42,640 nt of DNA, taken from positions 1 through 42,640 of IMG/VR virus record IMGVR_UViG_3300032298_000109; one strand, 5' to 3'. This document shows, piece by piece, positions 15,655-22,903 of this stretch. The number at the start of each line of letters is the position of its first letter. Position 1 is the first letter of the stretch. The stretch is from a virus. The translations under genes were made by a program, and so were the position numbers. The notes below the pieces were generated by a model that did no database searches, was not told the origin of the DNA, and saw only the letters and a list, made by a program, of their open reading frames with translations.

Positions 15655-16158
15655 ATGAACGCATTAGTAAAACAATTATTCGAAAAACCTTTCGATGTCT
15701 TAAACGTTTCCTCAAAAGATTTTGACAAATTTTTTGTGGGTTTCGACAAGCAATTTGACGAAATGGCTAAGCTCGGTCAAGAGCTAGCAAAAAACGTACC
15801 AAACTATCCTCCATTCAATATCAAAAAAGTATCTGATAACAAGTATACTATTGAAATTGCAGTTGCTGGATTTTCTCAATCTGATGTAGATATTACACTA
15901 GAAGGCAACAAGCTTGTTGTATCTGGTAAAACTACAGACGACGCTGATAACCAAGAATTCTTGTTTAAAGGTATTGCAAACCGTGCATTCACCCGTACAT
16001 TTGCATTAGCTGACAAGATCGAAGTTCAATCTGCTGAGATCATTAATGGTATGTTAAAGATTGCTTTAGACAAGATGGTTGACGTACAACCAATTCGTAA
16101 GATTGAAGTTAAAGGTGAAAAGAAATCTAAAAAAGAACTCTTGAATGAGAGTGAATAA
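15655..16158 (+). CDS. hsp20: Small heat-shock protein Hsp20
   Basis: 167 residues. ATP-independent chaperone of the alpha-crystallin family. NYPPFNIKKVSDNKYTIEIAV opens the alpha-crystallin domain. AVAGFSQSDVDITLEGNKLVVSG and FKGIANRAFTRTFALADKIEV are the typical strands, and NGMLKIAL closes the domain. The I-x-I anchor motif is not obvious in the Lys-rich tail. Hsp20 is widespread in cyanophages and other aquatic T4-like phages. The start has AGGAG about 7 nt upstream. No strong promoter was found directly before it; a TATAAATA box inside regA (15416-15423) is a possible but unproven late source. Confidence 0.92.
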   Translation: MNALVKQLFEKPFDVLNVSSKDFDKFFVGFDKQFDEMAKLGQELAKNVPNYPPFNIKKVSDNKYTIEIAVAGFSQSDVDITLEGNKLVVSGKTTDDADNQEFLFKGIANRAFTRTFALADKIEVQSAEIINGMLKIALDKMVDVQPIRKIEVKGEKKSKKELLNESE

Positions 16159-16159
16159 A

Positions 16160-16294
16160 ATGAAAAACTTTTTTAGACACATTTGGATCATCTTAAAAGG
16201 TTTTGGTTATGCGCGTGCTGCAGCTGAACTTTCCAGAAATGGAAAGCAAAAAGAAGCAATCGCTTTGATGAAACAATATGAGGCATGCAAATGA
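16160..16294 (+). CDS. Small conserved phage protein (44 residues)
   Basis: MKNFFRHIWIILKGFGYARA at the N-terminus, then AAELSRNGKQKEAIALMKQ. The second half reads like a single TPR-type helical hairpin (AAELSRNGKQKEAIALM). The first ten residues are hydrophobic and may touch the membrane. Close look-alikes recur in aquatic phages. It starts 1 nt after the hsp20 stop and overlaps the next ORF by 4 nt (ATGA). Function unknown. Confidence 0.65.
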   Translation: MKNFFRHIWIILKGFGYARAAAELSRNGKQKEAIALMKQYEACK

Positions 16295-16368
16295 ATAACT
16301 GGGTCCCAATGACAGACGACGATTGGGATTGGGTTAACGGCATACCACCTAAAAAACCTCAGTCGTAA
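16291..16368 (+). CDS. 25-residue acidic, Trp-rich peptide
   Basis: MNNWVPMTDDDWDWVNGIPP followed by KKPQS. It overlaps the preceding gene by ATGA and is followed 5 nt later by a terminator stem, so it closes the hsp20 operon. Three Trp and the W-V-N-G-I-P-P pattern look selected rather than random. Its function is unknown; expression is inferred from coupling only. Confidence 0.5.
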   Translation: MNNWVPMTDDDWDWVNGIPPKKPQS

Positions 16369-16373
16369 AAAGC

Positions 16374-16402
16374 GGGAGGCCTCAGTGCCTCCCATCTCTT
16401 TT
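16374..16402 (+). terminator. Terminator of the regA-hsp20 region
   Basis: GGGAGGC / GCCTCCC (16374-16380 and 16387-16393) with a 6-nt loop, followed by ATCTCTTTT. Strong stem with a moderate T-tract. Confidence 0.85.
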
Positions 16403-16414
16403 ATAGATAATACT

Positions 16415-16615
16415 ATGAAAGAAAAAACAAACCATTTAGTTTCAATGGAAACAGTTCGATTAGGAGATTGGTATATAAAAGCCAGTCAAATGAAAGGATA
16501 TGTTTTATTGATTATGATAAATTTTTATAATGCTAAGTTTGTTCTACAACATGTTGATGATGTACATAAGGCAAACTTAATCGTTGAATACGTTATTGAA
16601 AAAGGTGATTTATGA
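16415..16615 (+). CDS. Small unrecognised protein before the second Sm-like gene
   Basis: 66 residues from the ATG at 16415 (MKEKTNHLVSMETVRLGDWY). The longer frame from 16385 starts inside the terminator stem and is unlikely. A hydrophobic segment GYVLLIMINFYNAKFVL could be a buried strand pair. No good ribosome site is visible; a TATAGATA box (one change from the late consensus) lies just upstream. It overlaps the next gene by 4 nt. Function unknown. Confidence 0.5.
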   Translation: MKEKTNHLVSMETVRLGDWYIKASQMKGYVLLIMINFYNAKFVLQHVDDVHKANLIVEYVIEKGDL

Positions 16616-16902
16616 TTAGAGTACTTCAATTAGTAACTGCACAAGAAATTATTGGTGAAGTTACAGAAACCGCAGATACATTTACTGTTAAAAATCCTGC
16701 AACAATCCACATGGTACCACAACAAAACGGTGGTTCATTCGGAATCGGACTAATACCATTTATGCCGTACTTAGATGGTTCTCAAGTTAATATCAATAAA
16801 GACAAAATAGTAATTACCGCAGAACCTTCAGTGGATATGCGAAACAATTACAATAAAATGTTTGGGAGTGGCATTCAAATAGCCAATGTAATACCAAAAT
16901 AA
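16612..16902 (+). CDS. Sm-like (LSm/Hfq-fold) protein
   Basis: 96 residues. IRVLQLVTAQEIIGEVTETA forms the first strand pair of an Sm-like barrel. VKNPATIHMVP and IGLIPFMPYLD continue it, and KIVITAEPSVDMRNNYNKMFG fits the closing strand and a C-terminal helix. This is the pattern of the Sm-like proteins known from cyanophages. The gene resembles 3493-3894 in layout, so the phage may carry two Sm-like proteins. RNA binding is inferred from the fold. It is followed by the polymerase promoter. Confidence 0.65.
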   Translation: MIRVLQLVTAQEIIGEVTETADTFTVKNPATIHMVPQQNGGSFGIGLIPFMPYLDGSQVNINKDKIVITAEPSVDMRNNYNKMFGSGIQIANVIPK

Positions 16903-16916
16903 GATTCAAAAAAGCA

Positions 16917-16945
16917 TGTACTTTTTTTTCTCGTTGTGGTATAAT
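16917..16945 (+). promoter_or_regulatory. Promoter of the DNA polymerase gene
   Basis: TGTACT (16917-16922), 17 nt, TATAAT (16940-16945) with TGTGG before the -10. Only seven bases separate the -10 from the gp43 ATG, so the transcript should begin at or within a base or two of the start codon. Confidence 0.85.
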
Positions 16946-16952
16946 AGGCTAT

Positions 16953-19469
16953 ATGGAATTCTACACAAACATTTCTCGCTACGGCAATCAACTTCTTTAC
17001 CGCGGTTATAAAGACGGTAGACGAATACAAACAAAAATCCCCTTCTCCCCTACGCTGTACGTACCAGTAGAAAAATCTACTGCATGGAAAGCTCTCGACG
17101 GAAAGTCAGTTGAACCTGTCCGTCTCGAAACTATGCGTGAAGCCAAAGAATTCCTCGAACGATATAGAGATGTGTCGAACTTCGAGATCTATGGCAATAC
17201 TAATTACATTGCGCAGTTCGTTGCAGAGAAGTTCCCAAATGAAATCAAGTTTGATTCTTCATTAATTAATATCACCACTATCGATATCGAGGTTGCTTCT
17301 GACGAAGGTTTTCCTGAACCTGAACAAGCTAATTATCCTATCACAGCAATCACTATTAAGAATAATATAGACAACACTTTCTATGTGTTCGGTCTCGGTG
17401 ATTACGATGTGTCTAAATCCATCATGAAAGATAATCGTGTTAAGTACGAGAAGTGTCGTGATGAACATGAACTGCTAATTAAGTTTATCGCCCATTGGGG
17501 TACACCTTCTCACATGCCAGATGTTGTGACTGGTTGGAATATTCGAAACTTCGATATCCCATACATTATCAATCGTGCAGCTCGTATCGTGCATGAAGAT
17601 ACAATTAAGAAGCTATCTCCATGGGGTAGAGTCGAAGAAAAACAAGTCACTATGCAGAAAAAGCAAGTGCAGATGTATGACATCATCGGCGTAGCACAAC
17701 TAGATTGGATGGATCTATTCAAAAAGTTTGGTTATACTTTTGGTCCACAAGAAACATATCGCCTAGATCATATCGCTAATGTGGTACTCGGTGAACGTAA
17801 ACTAGAATATGATGGTACACTACATTCGTTGTACATGACTGACCACCAAAAATTCATCGACTATAATATTCGAGATGTAGATCTTGTTGATCGTATGGAA
17901 GATAAAGTAGGTTTGATCGTATTATGTTTTACGATGGCTTACAGAGCTGGTGTCAACTATAATGATACCTTCGGTACAACTGCTATTTGGGATAGTCTAA
18001 TCTATCGTTATTTGTTACCACAAAATATCGTAGTACCACCAAACAAAGAATCTATTAAAGAAGCTTACGACGGTGGTTATGTTAAAGATCCACATTGTGG
18101 TGTTCATGATTGGGTTGCATCGTTCGATGTTAACTCACTATATCCAAACATCATTGTTCAGTGGAATATGTCACCTGAAACTATCGTAAAAGGTCGACAC
18201 GACCATCGCGTATCGCCCGATTCTATCCTCGAAGGATATCAACCTGAGAAGACAGAATACGGTATCGCAGGCAGCGGTCAGATGTTCTCTAATCAAAAGC
18301 AAGGTTTCATGCCCAAGATCATCGAAGACATGTATGATGAACGTGTTAAGATTAAGAAGCTTATGCTTGATGCTAAGAAAGAATTGGAAGCATCTGATAA
18401 GTCCAACAAACAAGAAATCTATAGGATCGAACGAGACATTGCTCGATACGAAAATCAGCAAACATCTATTAAGATTCTACTGAACTCTCTTTACGGTGCA
18501 CTTGGTAATAAGTACTTCCGTTACTTTACTATGGAAATTGCAGAAGGTATCACATTATCTGGTCAAATGATCATTCGATGGGCTGAGAAAGCAGTAAACG
18601 AATATCTCAACAAAGCCCTAAAAAATCAAAGGGAAAAAGACTATGTCATCGCTATTGATACTGATTCTGTGTATGTTAATCTTAGTGAGGTTGTTAAGGT
18701 AACTAACATAACTGATAAAGCAAAGATAACTGACTTCCTCGATAAGTTGTGTACTGAATCATTAGAGTCTGTATTAAGTAAATCATTCGATGAACTTGCA
18801 GATAAGATGAATGCCTATAAAAAACGTCTTAGCATGAAACGAGAAGCTATCGCAGATCGTGCTATATGGACTGCTAAGAAACGATACATCTTAAACGTAC
18901 TAGATAACGAAGGAGTACGATATGCTAAACCGAAACTCAAGATCATGGGCATTGAGGCGATCAAGTCGTCTACACCGGGCACGTGTCGCACGGCTTTTGA
19001 AGAGTTGTTTAAAGTGCTCATCAATGGTACGGAAGCTGAGACTCAGACGTTTATTCAAAATTATCGAGAAAAATTTGACCAACTCCCTGCGCATGAGAAA
19101 GCTTTCCCACGAGGCGTCTCGTCGGTTAAAGAATACCAATCGCGCGATACGATATACAAGAAAGGTACGCCGATAAATTCACGTGCAGCCATCTTGTATA
19201 ATCACATGCTACAAAAACAAGGATTGAAGACTTACACACCTATTAAAGGCGGTGACAAGATTAAGTACATTTATTTGTATCCTCATAATCCTATGAAAGA
19301 AGACGTTATCGGTTTTGTTGACATATTGCCACCAGAATTTAAACTTGATAAGTATATCGATAACGACAAACAGTTCGAGAAAGCATTCTTAGAACCAGCA
19401 AAATTAATCCTTGATGCAATCGGCTGGAAAGCAGAACAAACAGCATCACTCGAGGATTTCTTTGCTTAA
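16953..19469 (+). CDS. 43: DNA polymerase gp43 (family B)
   Basis: 838 residues (T4 gp43 is 898). Replicative polymerase with a 3'-5' exonuclease. Exo I is TIDIEVASD (D111, E113), Exo II VTGWNIRNFDIPY, Exo III YNIRDVDLVDRM. Polymerase motif A is SFDVNSLYPN near residue 391, motif B KILLNSLYGALGNKYFRYF, and motif C IDTDSVYV near 569. All catalytic aspartates are present. The start MEFYTNISRYGNQ aligns with the T4 N-terminus, so it is correct despite the absence of a ribosome site; see the leaderless-message finding. Confidence 0.96.
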   Translation: MEFYTNISRYGNQLLYRGYKDGRRIQTKIPFSPTLYVPVEKSTAWKALDGKSVEPVRLETMREAKEFLERYRDVSNFEIYGNTNYIAQFVAEKFPNEIKFDSSLINITTIDIEVASDEGFPEPEQANYPITAITIKNNIDNTFYVFGLGDYDVSKSIMKDNRVKYEKCRDEHELLIKFIAHWGTPSHMPDVVTGWNIRNFDIPYIINRAARIVHEDTIKKLSPWGRVEEKQVTMQKKQVQMYDIIGVAQLDWMDLFKKFGYTFGPQETYRLDHIANVVLGERKLEYDGTLHSLYMTDHQKFIDYNIRDVDLVDRMEDKVGLIVLCFTMAYRAGVNYNDTFGTTAIWDSLIYRYLLPQNIVVPPNKESIKEAYDGGYVKDPHCGVHDWVASFDVNSLYPNIIVQWNMSPETIVKGRHDHRVSPDSILEGYQPEKTEYGIAGSGQMFSNQKQGFMPKIIEDMYDERVKIKKLMLDAKKELEASDKSNKQEIYRIERDIARYENQQTSIKILLNSLYGALGNKYFRYFTMEIAEGITLSGQMIIRWAEKAVNEYLNKALKNQREKDYVIAIDTDSVYVNLSEVVKVTNITDKAKITDFLDKLCTESLESVLSKSFDELADKMNAYKKRLSMKREAIADRAIWTAKKRYILNVLDNEGVRYAKPKLKIMGIEAIKSSTPGTCRTAFEELFKVLINGTEAETQTFIQNYREKFDQLPAHEKAFPRGVSSVKEYQSRDTIYKKGTPINSRAAILYNHMLQKQGLKTYTPIKGGDKIKYIYLYPHNPMKEDVIGFVDILPPEFKLDKYIDNDKQFEKAFLEPAKLILDAIGWKAEQTASLEDFFA

Positions 19470-19471
19470 CA

Positions 19472-19500
19472 TGTACAGCGAGAAAATTATGTGGTATAAT
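19472..19500 (+). promoter_or_regulatory. Promoter of the MazG-like and primase-like genes
   Basis: TGTACA (19472-19477), 17 nt, TATAAT (19495-19500) with TGTGG. It begins 2 nt after the gp43 stop. The box-plus-spacer start TGTACAGCGAGAAA is shared with the promoter at 20918. Confidence 0.88.
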
Positions 19501-19520
19501 ATTATTTTAAGGAGTAAAAT

Positions 19521-19922
19521 ATGAGTAGAGATTGGGTACAAGATATACATGAGATGCACAGCAAATATGGTGTGCGAGAAGTCGTCGGTAAGTTTGATGC
19601 AAATAAGTTAGACACATATCTAACATTTAGAGCAAACTTTTTGCAAGAAGAGTTGGATGAATTAAAAAAATCCAATAATGCAGATGACGCAGTTGATGCT
19701 TTGATCGATCTTTGTGTGGTTGCAATCGGTACACTCGATGCATTTGGTGTGGATGCATATACTGCATGGGATCGTGTACATAAAGCCAACATGAACAAAG
19801 AAGTTGGTATCAAAGAATCTCGACCAAATCCATTGGGATTACCAGATCTTATCAAGCCACAAGGTTGGACGGCGCCAACTCACGTTGACAATGTCGGACT
19901 ACTTGAAAAGATCTATGATTAA
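19521..19922 (+). CDS. MazG/HisE-like NTP pyrophosphohydrolase
   Basis: 133 residues. FRANFLQEELDELKKS and DAVDALIDLCVVAIGTLDAFG give the EExxE and later acidic metal-binding motifs of the all-helical NTP pyrophosphatase superfamily, annotated in related phages as MazG-like or phosphoribosyl-ATP pyrophosphohydrolase-like. It would hydrolyse a nucleoside triphosphate to the monophosphate. The tail (NPLGLPDLIKPQGWTAPTHV) is typical of phage members. AAGGAG precedes the start by 8 nt. Substrate is unknown; in this context removal of an unwanted dNTP is plausible. Confidence 0.75.
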   Translation: MSRDWVQDIHEMHSKYGVREVVGKFDANKLDTYLTFRANFLQEELDELKKSNNADDAVDALIDLCVVAIGTLDAFGVDAYTAWDRVHKANMNKEVGIKESRPNPLGLPDLIKPQGWTAPTHVDNVGLLEKIYD

Positions 19923-19924
19923 TT

Positions 19925-20917
19925 ATGAATTATTCTTTGACAGCGTTTGCGTCTATCTTTGATAATAAGACGCATCGCCAAATACATCATGAAAATTGGG
20001 AAGAATTCGAAGCCATGCTATATAAGATGGCTGAAACTCCTGGTTATAAATTAAAACGCGGAGAACGCAAAGCGCCGAAAGGTCTTAAAGCTTCTCCATT
20101 AATTTCTCCAGCAATATTCCCCGAAGGTAAGACTCGTGCCAACGATAACGTCATCGAGTGGGCAGGATGGGCAGCACTAGATATCGATGACCATAAATTC
20201 CAAGGCGACTTACAAAATGAACTACATGCTCTTTACGGTAATTATTATTACGTGTGTTACTCTACCTCTAGTAGTACTATCGATCATCCGAAGTTCCGCC
20301 TTGTATTCCCACTTAAATCTAGTGTGCGGAAAGAATCGATCAAACACTTCTGGTTCGCTCTCAACAGAGAGTTCAACAACCTCGGAGATGAACAGACTAA
20401 AGACTTATCAAGGATGTATTATGTCCCTGCTGTTTATCCAGGGGCTAATAACTTTATCTTTACTAATGATAGTGGTAATGTTATTGATCCAACTGTTTTG
20501 ATGAATAAACATCCATATGTTGTACAGCAATCAGGAGTTGCAACATTCATGGATAGATTACCACCAGATGTACAGAAAAAAGTTATCTCTCATCGAGAAG
20601 AACTATTAAAGAACGAAGCAAACTATGATTTCGAATGGACATCATATAGAGATTGTCCCTTTGTCAATAAAAAACTTGTGAATGAATATAGCTCTATATC
20701 TAATGTAGATGGATCAGGTCGTTATGCAATGATCTATAAGATCATGACATCTATAGCATGTAATGCAATCAAACGCAAGTATCCAATCACATCTAATCAG
20801 ATTGCTGAATTAATTCGGCAGCTTGATAGAGATACGTCTCGTCGTTATCAGAAACGACCATTGCAGACTGAAGCTGAAAGGGCTTTAGAATATGCTTATA
20901 GGACCGCTGAAATCTAA
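19925..20917 (+). CDS. Primase-polymerase-like (AEP superfamily-like) protein
   Basis: 330 residues, not a member of the T4 gp61 DnaG-type primase family. WAALDIDDHKF gives a DxD (D86, D88) after a hydrophobic strand. YSTSSST, HPKFRLVFPL (121-130) and DLSRMYYVPAVYPGANN (160-176) follow in the order seen in phage and plasmid primase-polymerase (AEP-like) N-terminal domains. The C-terminal third (about 240-330) is helical and may be a PriCT-like or DNA-binding domain. It lies between polymerase/MazG and the modification operon. Initiation of primers is inferred; a classical gp61 gene may still exist outside the window. Confidence 0.55.
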   Translation: MNYSLTAFASIFDNKTHRQIHHENWEEFEAMLYKMAETPGYKLKRGERKAPKGLKASPLISPAIFPEGKTRANDNVIEWAGWAALDIDDHKFQGDLQNELHALYGNYYYVCYSTSSSTIDHPKFRLVFPLKSSVRKESIKHFWFALNREFNNLGDEQTKDLSRMYYVPAVYPGANNFIFTNDSGNVIDPTVLMNKHPYVVQQSGVATFMDRLPPDVQKKVISHREELLKNEANYDFEWTSYRDCPFVNKKLVNEYSSISNVDGSGRYAMIYKIMTSIACNAIKRKYPITSNQIAELIRQLDRDTSRRYQKRPLQTEAERALEYAYRTAEI

Positions 20918-20946
20918 TGTACAGCGAGAAATTAATATGGTATAAT
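20918..20946 (+). promoter_or_regulatory. Promoter of the nucleotide-modification operon
   Basis: TGTACA (20918-20923), 17 nt, TATAAT (20941-20946) with ATGG. It begins at the first base after the primase-like gene and lies 26 nt before the first gene of the eight-gene operon. Confidence 0.88.
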
Positions 20947-20972
20947 ATACCTATCAACGTTAAGGAAATAAC

Positions 20973-21356
20973 ATGCAAAAATCATACTCAAGACCATCAG
21001 CAAATATCCTGCTAGAAGCTGCAGAAATCCAAGAGAAAAAAGGTCAAGATTATAATAATGCAGCTAGTCGTGTTGAACAAGCTGACTATTATCCACGAGG
21101 CGTAGTCTCTATCCTTGATATCATTCATGCAAAATACCTTCGCATGGTTTCAGTCCTTGAAACTATGGAAGCTGGTGGTAATGTCAACTACGAATCAGTC
21201 GAAGACTCAGCACTTGATATGATTAACTATGCATCATTCGTAGTTGCTTATATGCGCGGTGAAGTACCTGGTCAAAAACCTGATCGTGATATCTTCAACA
21301 AACCAAATCCGCAAAATCAAGCACTTATCCCAACAAAGTTTAGAGGTACTAAGTAA
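20973..21356 (+). CDS. Nucleotide modification-associated domain 1 (DUF1599-like) protein
   Basis: 127 residues. EIQEKKGQDYNNAASRVEQ, YPRGVVSILDIIHAKYLRM and NYESVEDSALDMINYASFVV carry the acidic/lysine pattern of DUF1599, also called nucleotide modification-associated domain 1, a predicted all-helical NTP pyrophosphatase-like family. In published genome surveys the family travels with base-modification genes, and here it stands directly before a dCMP hydroxymethylase (TAATG overlap). It might remove an unmodified or wrong nucleotide. Substrate unknown. First gene of the operon, behind its own promoter and an AAGG ribosome site. Confidence 0.7.
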   Translation: MQKSYSRPSANILLEAAEIQEKKGQDYNNAASRVEQADYYPRGVVSILDIIHAKYLRMVSVLETMEAGGNVNYESVEDSALDMINYASFVVAYMRGEVPGQKPDRDIFNKPNPQNQALIPTKFRGTK

Positions 21357-22060
21357 TGTATGTTATTCCAACAGTTTATGATATCCGTCATCAACTTATT
21401 AATGAGTTACACGATCAAAATTTTGTAACTGATAAATCTGGTGTTAAGACCATCGAGATAGTAAATGCTTCTTTCATAGCTGATGAAGCTGCAATCTTCG
21501 GCACACCAAATCAAGATTACATTGAACGTGAACTCAAATGGTATCGATCAATGTCACGCAACGTTAATGATATTCCTGGTGGTACTCCAGAAATATGGAA
21601 AATGGTTGCTGATAAAAATGGCATGATTAATTCTAACTATGGTTGGTGCATCTACTCAGAAGAAAATGGTTACCAATTTGCTAAAGTCGTAGAGGAACTA
21701 ATCAAGTCTCCGCTATCTCGTCGTGCAACAATGATCTATACTAGACCAAGTATGCATGAAGATTATAATAAGAATGGCATGTCTGATTTCATGTGTACTA
21801 ACACTGTACAATATTTCATTCGTAAAGGTAAACTCCACGCGTCAGTCTATATGAGGTCAAACGATGCTGTCTTCGGTTATAAAAATGATTATGCTTGGCA
21901 AAAATATGTTCAACAACAAGTCCTTGAGGCAATCAATGGCAAGCGTTCTACTGTATATGATCTTGGTGATCTTTTCTGGAATGTCAGCTCTCTTCATGTC
22001 TATGAGCGGCATTTTAAACTAGTAGAAGATGAGGACGGAGAATATGGATCAAACACATAA
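21356..22060 (+). CDS. 42: Deoxycytidylate 5-hydroxymethyltransferase (gp42 type)
   Basis: 234 residues (T4 gp42 is 246). It transfers a hydroxymethyl group from methylene-tetrahydrofolate to dCMP. It aligns over most of its length with T4 gp42 as remembered: DKSGVKTIEIVNASFIADE, INSNYGWCIYSEENGYQ, IYTRPSMHEDYNKNGMSDF. The catalytic cysteine is in FMCTNT (C147, T4 C148). GYKNDYAWQKY has Asp178 (T4 Asp179), where thymidylate synthases have the Asn that selects dUMP; Asp is the dCMP-specific residue. So the sequence favours hydroxymethyl-dCMP over dTMP synthesis. It overlaps its neighbours on both sides. Confidence 0.9.
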   Translation: MYVIPTVYDIRHQLINELHDQNFVTDKSGVKTIEIVNASFIADEAAIFGTPNQDYIERELKWYRSMSRNVNDIPGGTPEIWKMVADKNGMINSNYGWCIYSEENGYQFAKVVEELIKSPLSRRATMIYTRPSMHEDYNKNGMSDFMCTNTVQYFIRKGKLHASVYMRSNDAVFGYKNDYAWQKYVQQQVLEAINGKRSTVYDLGDLFWNVSSLHVYERHFKLVEDEDGEYGSNT

Positions 22061-22493
22061 ATGGGATTTACGATACCTCCATTTAGCTAAGCACGTTGCA
22101 CAGTGGTCGAAAGATCCTAACACTAAAGTTGGTGCTGTAGCAGTTGGACATATGGGTCAAATCTTGGCTCAAGGATATAATGGATTCCCTCGAGGTATCT
22201 TAGATACTCCTGATCGCCTAAACGATAGACCAACTAAATATAAGTTCGTAGTTCATGCAGAGATGAACGTAATCTATAATGCAACATACAATGGAGTATC
22301 ATTGAATGGTGCTAGATTATATGTGTATGGTTTACCAATTTGCAGTGAGTGCGCAAAAGGTATCATTCAAGTTGGAATAGAAGAAGTTATCATCTCTCAA
22401 GAATGTTTGAATCTTCAACCACACTGGGTTGAAAGTTGGAAAATATCTGCAGACATGTTTGCTGAAGCTCGCATCCTTGTAAAAGTAATATGA
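22044..22493 (+). CDS. cd: Deoxycytidylate deaminase
   Basis: 149 residues from the ATG at 22044, chosen for the GGAG 5 nt upstream; an ATG at 22029 is also in frame. The zinc and catalytic motif HAEMN (71-75) and PICSEC (C100, C103) are intact. It converts dCMP to dUMP, the substrate for the ThyX encoded at 30104. NTKVGAVAVG and GYNGFPRGILD are typical of the family. It overlaps gp42 by 17 nt, so two enzymes that compete for dCMP are made from one coupled message. Confidence 0.92.
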   Translation: MDQTHKWDLRYLHLAKHVAQWSKDPNTKVGAVAVGHMGQILAQGYNGFPRGILDTPDRLNDRPTKYKFVVHAEMNVIYNATYNGVSLNGARLYVYGLPICSECAKGIIQVGIEEVIISQECLNLQPHWVESWKISADMFAEARILVKVI

Positions 22494-22903
22494 AATCTGT
22501 AAAAGATTTTGTTGATGTTACGTCTTCAGATGAGATCATTATACTTGGTCAGTGTCCATCCACAAAGACAGAACCATTTTCTAATGGAACTTTCGCTAGA
22601 TTAAAACGTTGGTGCGATACTGTTGGACTTACAGAATGGGATTTTCATAACGTTATACCTAATAAGATAAACAGTTATGATATGAAAGACGTGGACATCT
22701 TTGCATTACACGATGCTGTGTATAATAAGAAAGTTGTAATTGCACTCGGTGGATTTGTCTCTAAGGTGTGCACTAAATATAAGATAGATCATTATAAGAT
22801 CGATCATCCATCTCCAAGGAATAGGAATCTTAATGATCCTACCTATGAAAAGCAACTTTTAAAAAATTTAAAGAAATATTTGAATGAGCATAGAAACCAC
22901 TAA
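22490..22903 (+). CDS. Uracil-DNA-glycosylase-fold protein
   Basis: 137 residues. IIILGQCPS (16-24) resembles motif A (GxxPG-like) of the UDG superfamily. NGTFARLKRWCDTVGL matches the following helix, FHNVIPNK carries an Asn on the expected strand, and KVVIALGGFVSKV then HPSPRNR (106-112) resembles the motif B loop. The length is shorter than most family 4/5 glycosylases. The usual catalytic acid near motif A is not obvious, so activity may be altered. Inside a base-modification operon it could bind, read or excise a modified cytosine or uracil. Overlaps of 4 and 20 nt link it to its neighbours. Confidence 0.6.
   Translation: MKSVKDFVDVTSSDEIIILGQCPSTKTEPFSNGTFARLKRWCDTVGLTEWDFHNVIPNKINSYDMKDVDIFALHDAVYNKKVVIALGGFVSKVCTKYKIDHYKIDHPSPRNRNLNDPTYEKQLLKNLKKYLNEHRNH

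Noticed and set aside
21356-22060. Naming the gp42-type enzyme a thymidylate synthase
   Set aside because: It is in the same superfamily, but the sequence follows T4 dCMP hydroxymethylase and has Asp at the base-selecting position; ThyX already covers dTMP synthesis.
22820-22903. Frameshift or split gene at the overlapping ends in the modification operon
   Set aside because: The overlaps are short, each gene has its own start, and the adjoining proteins do not look like parts of one domain.
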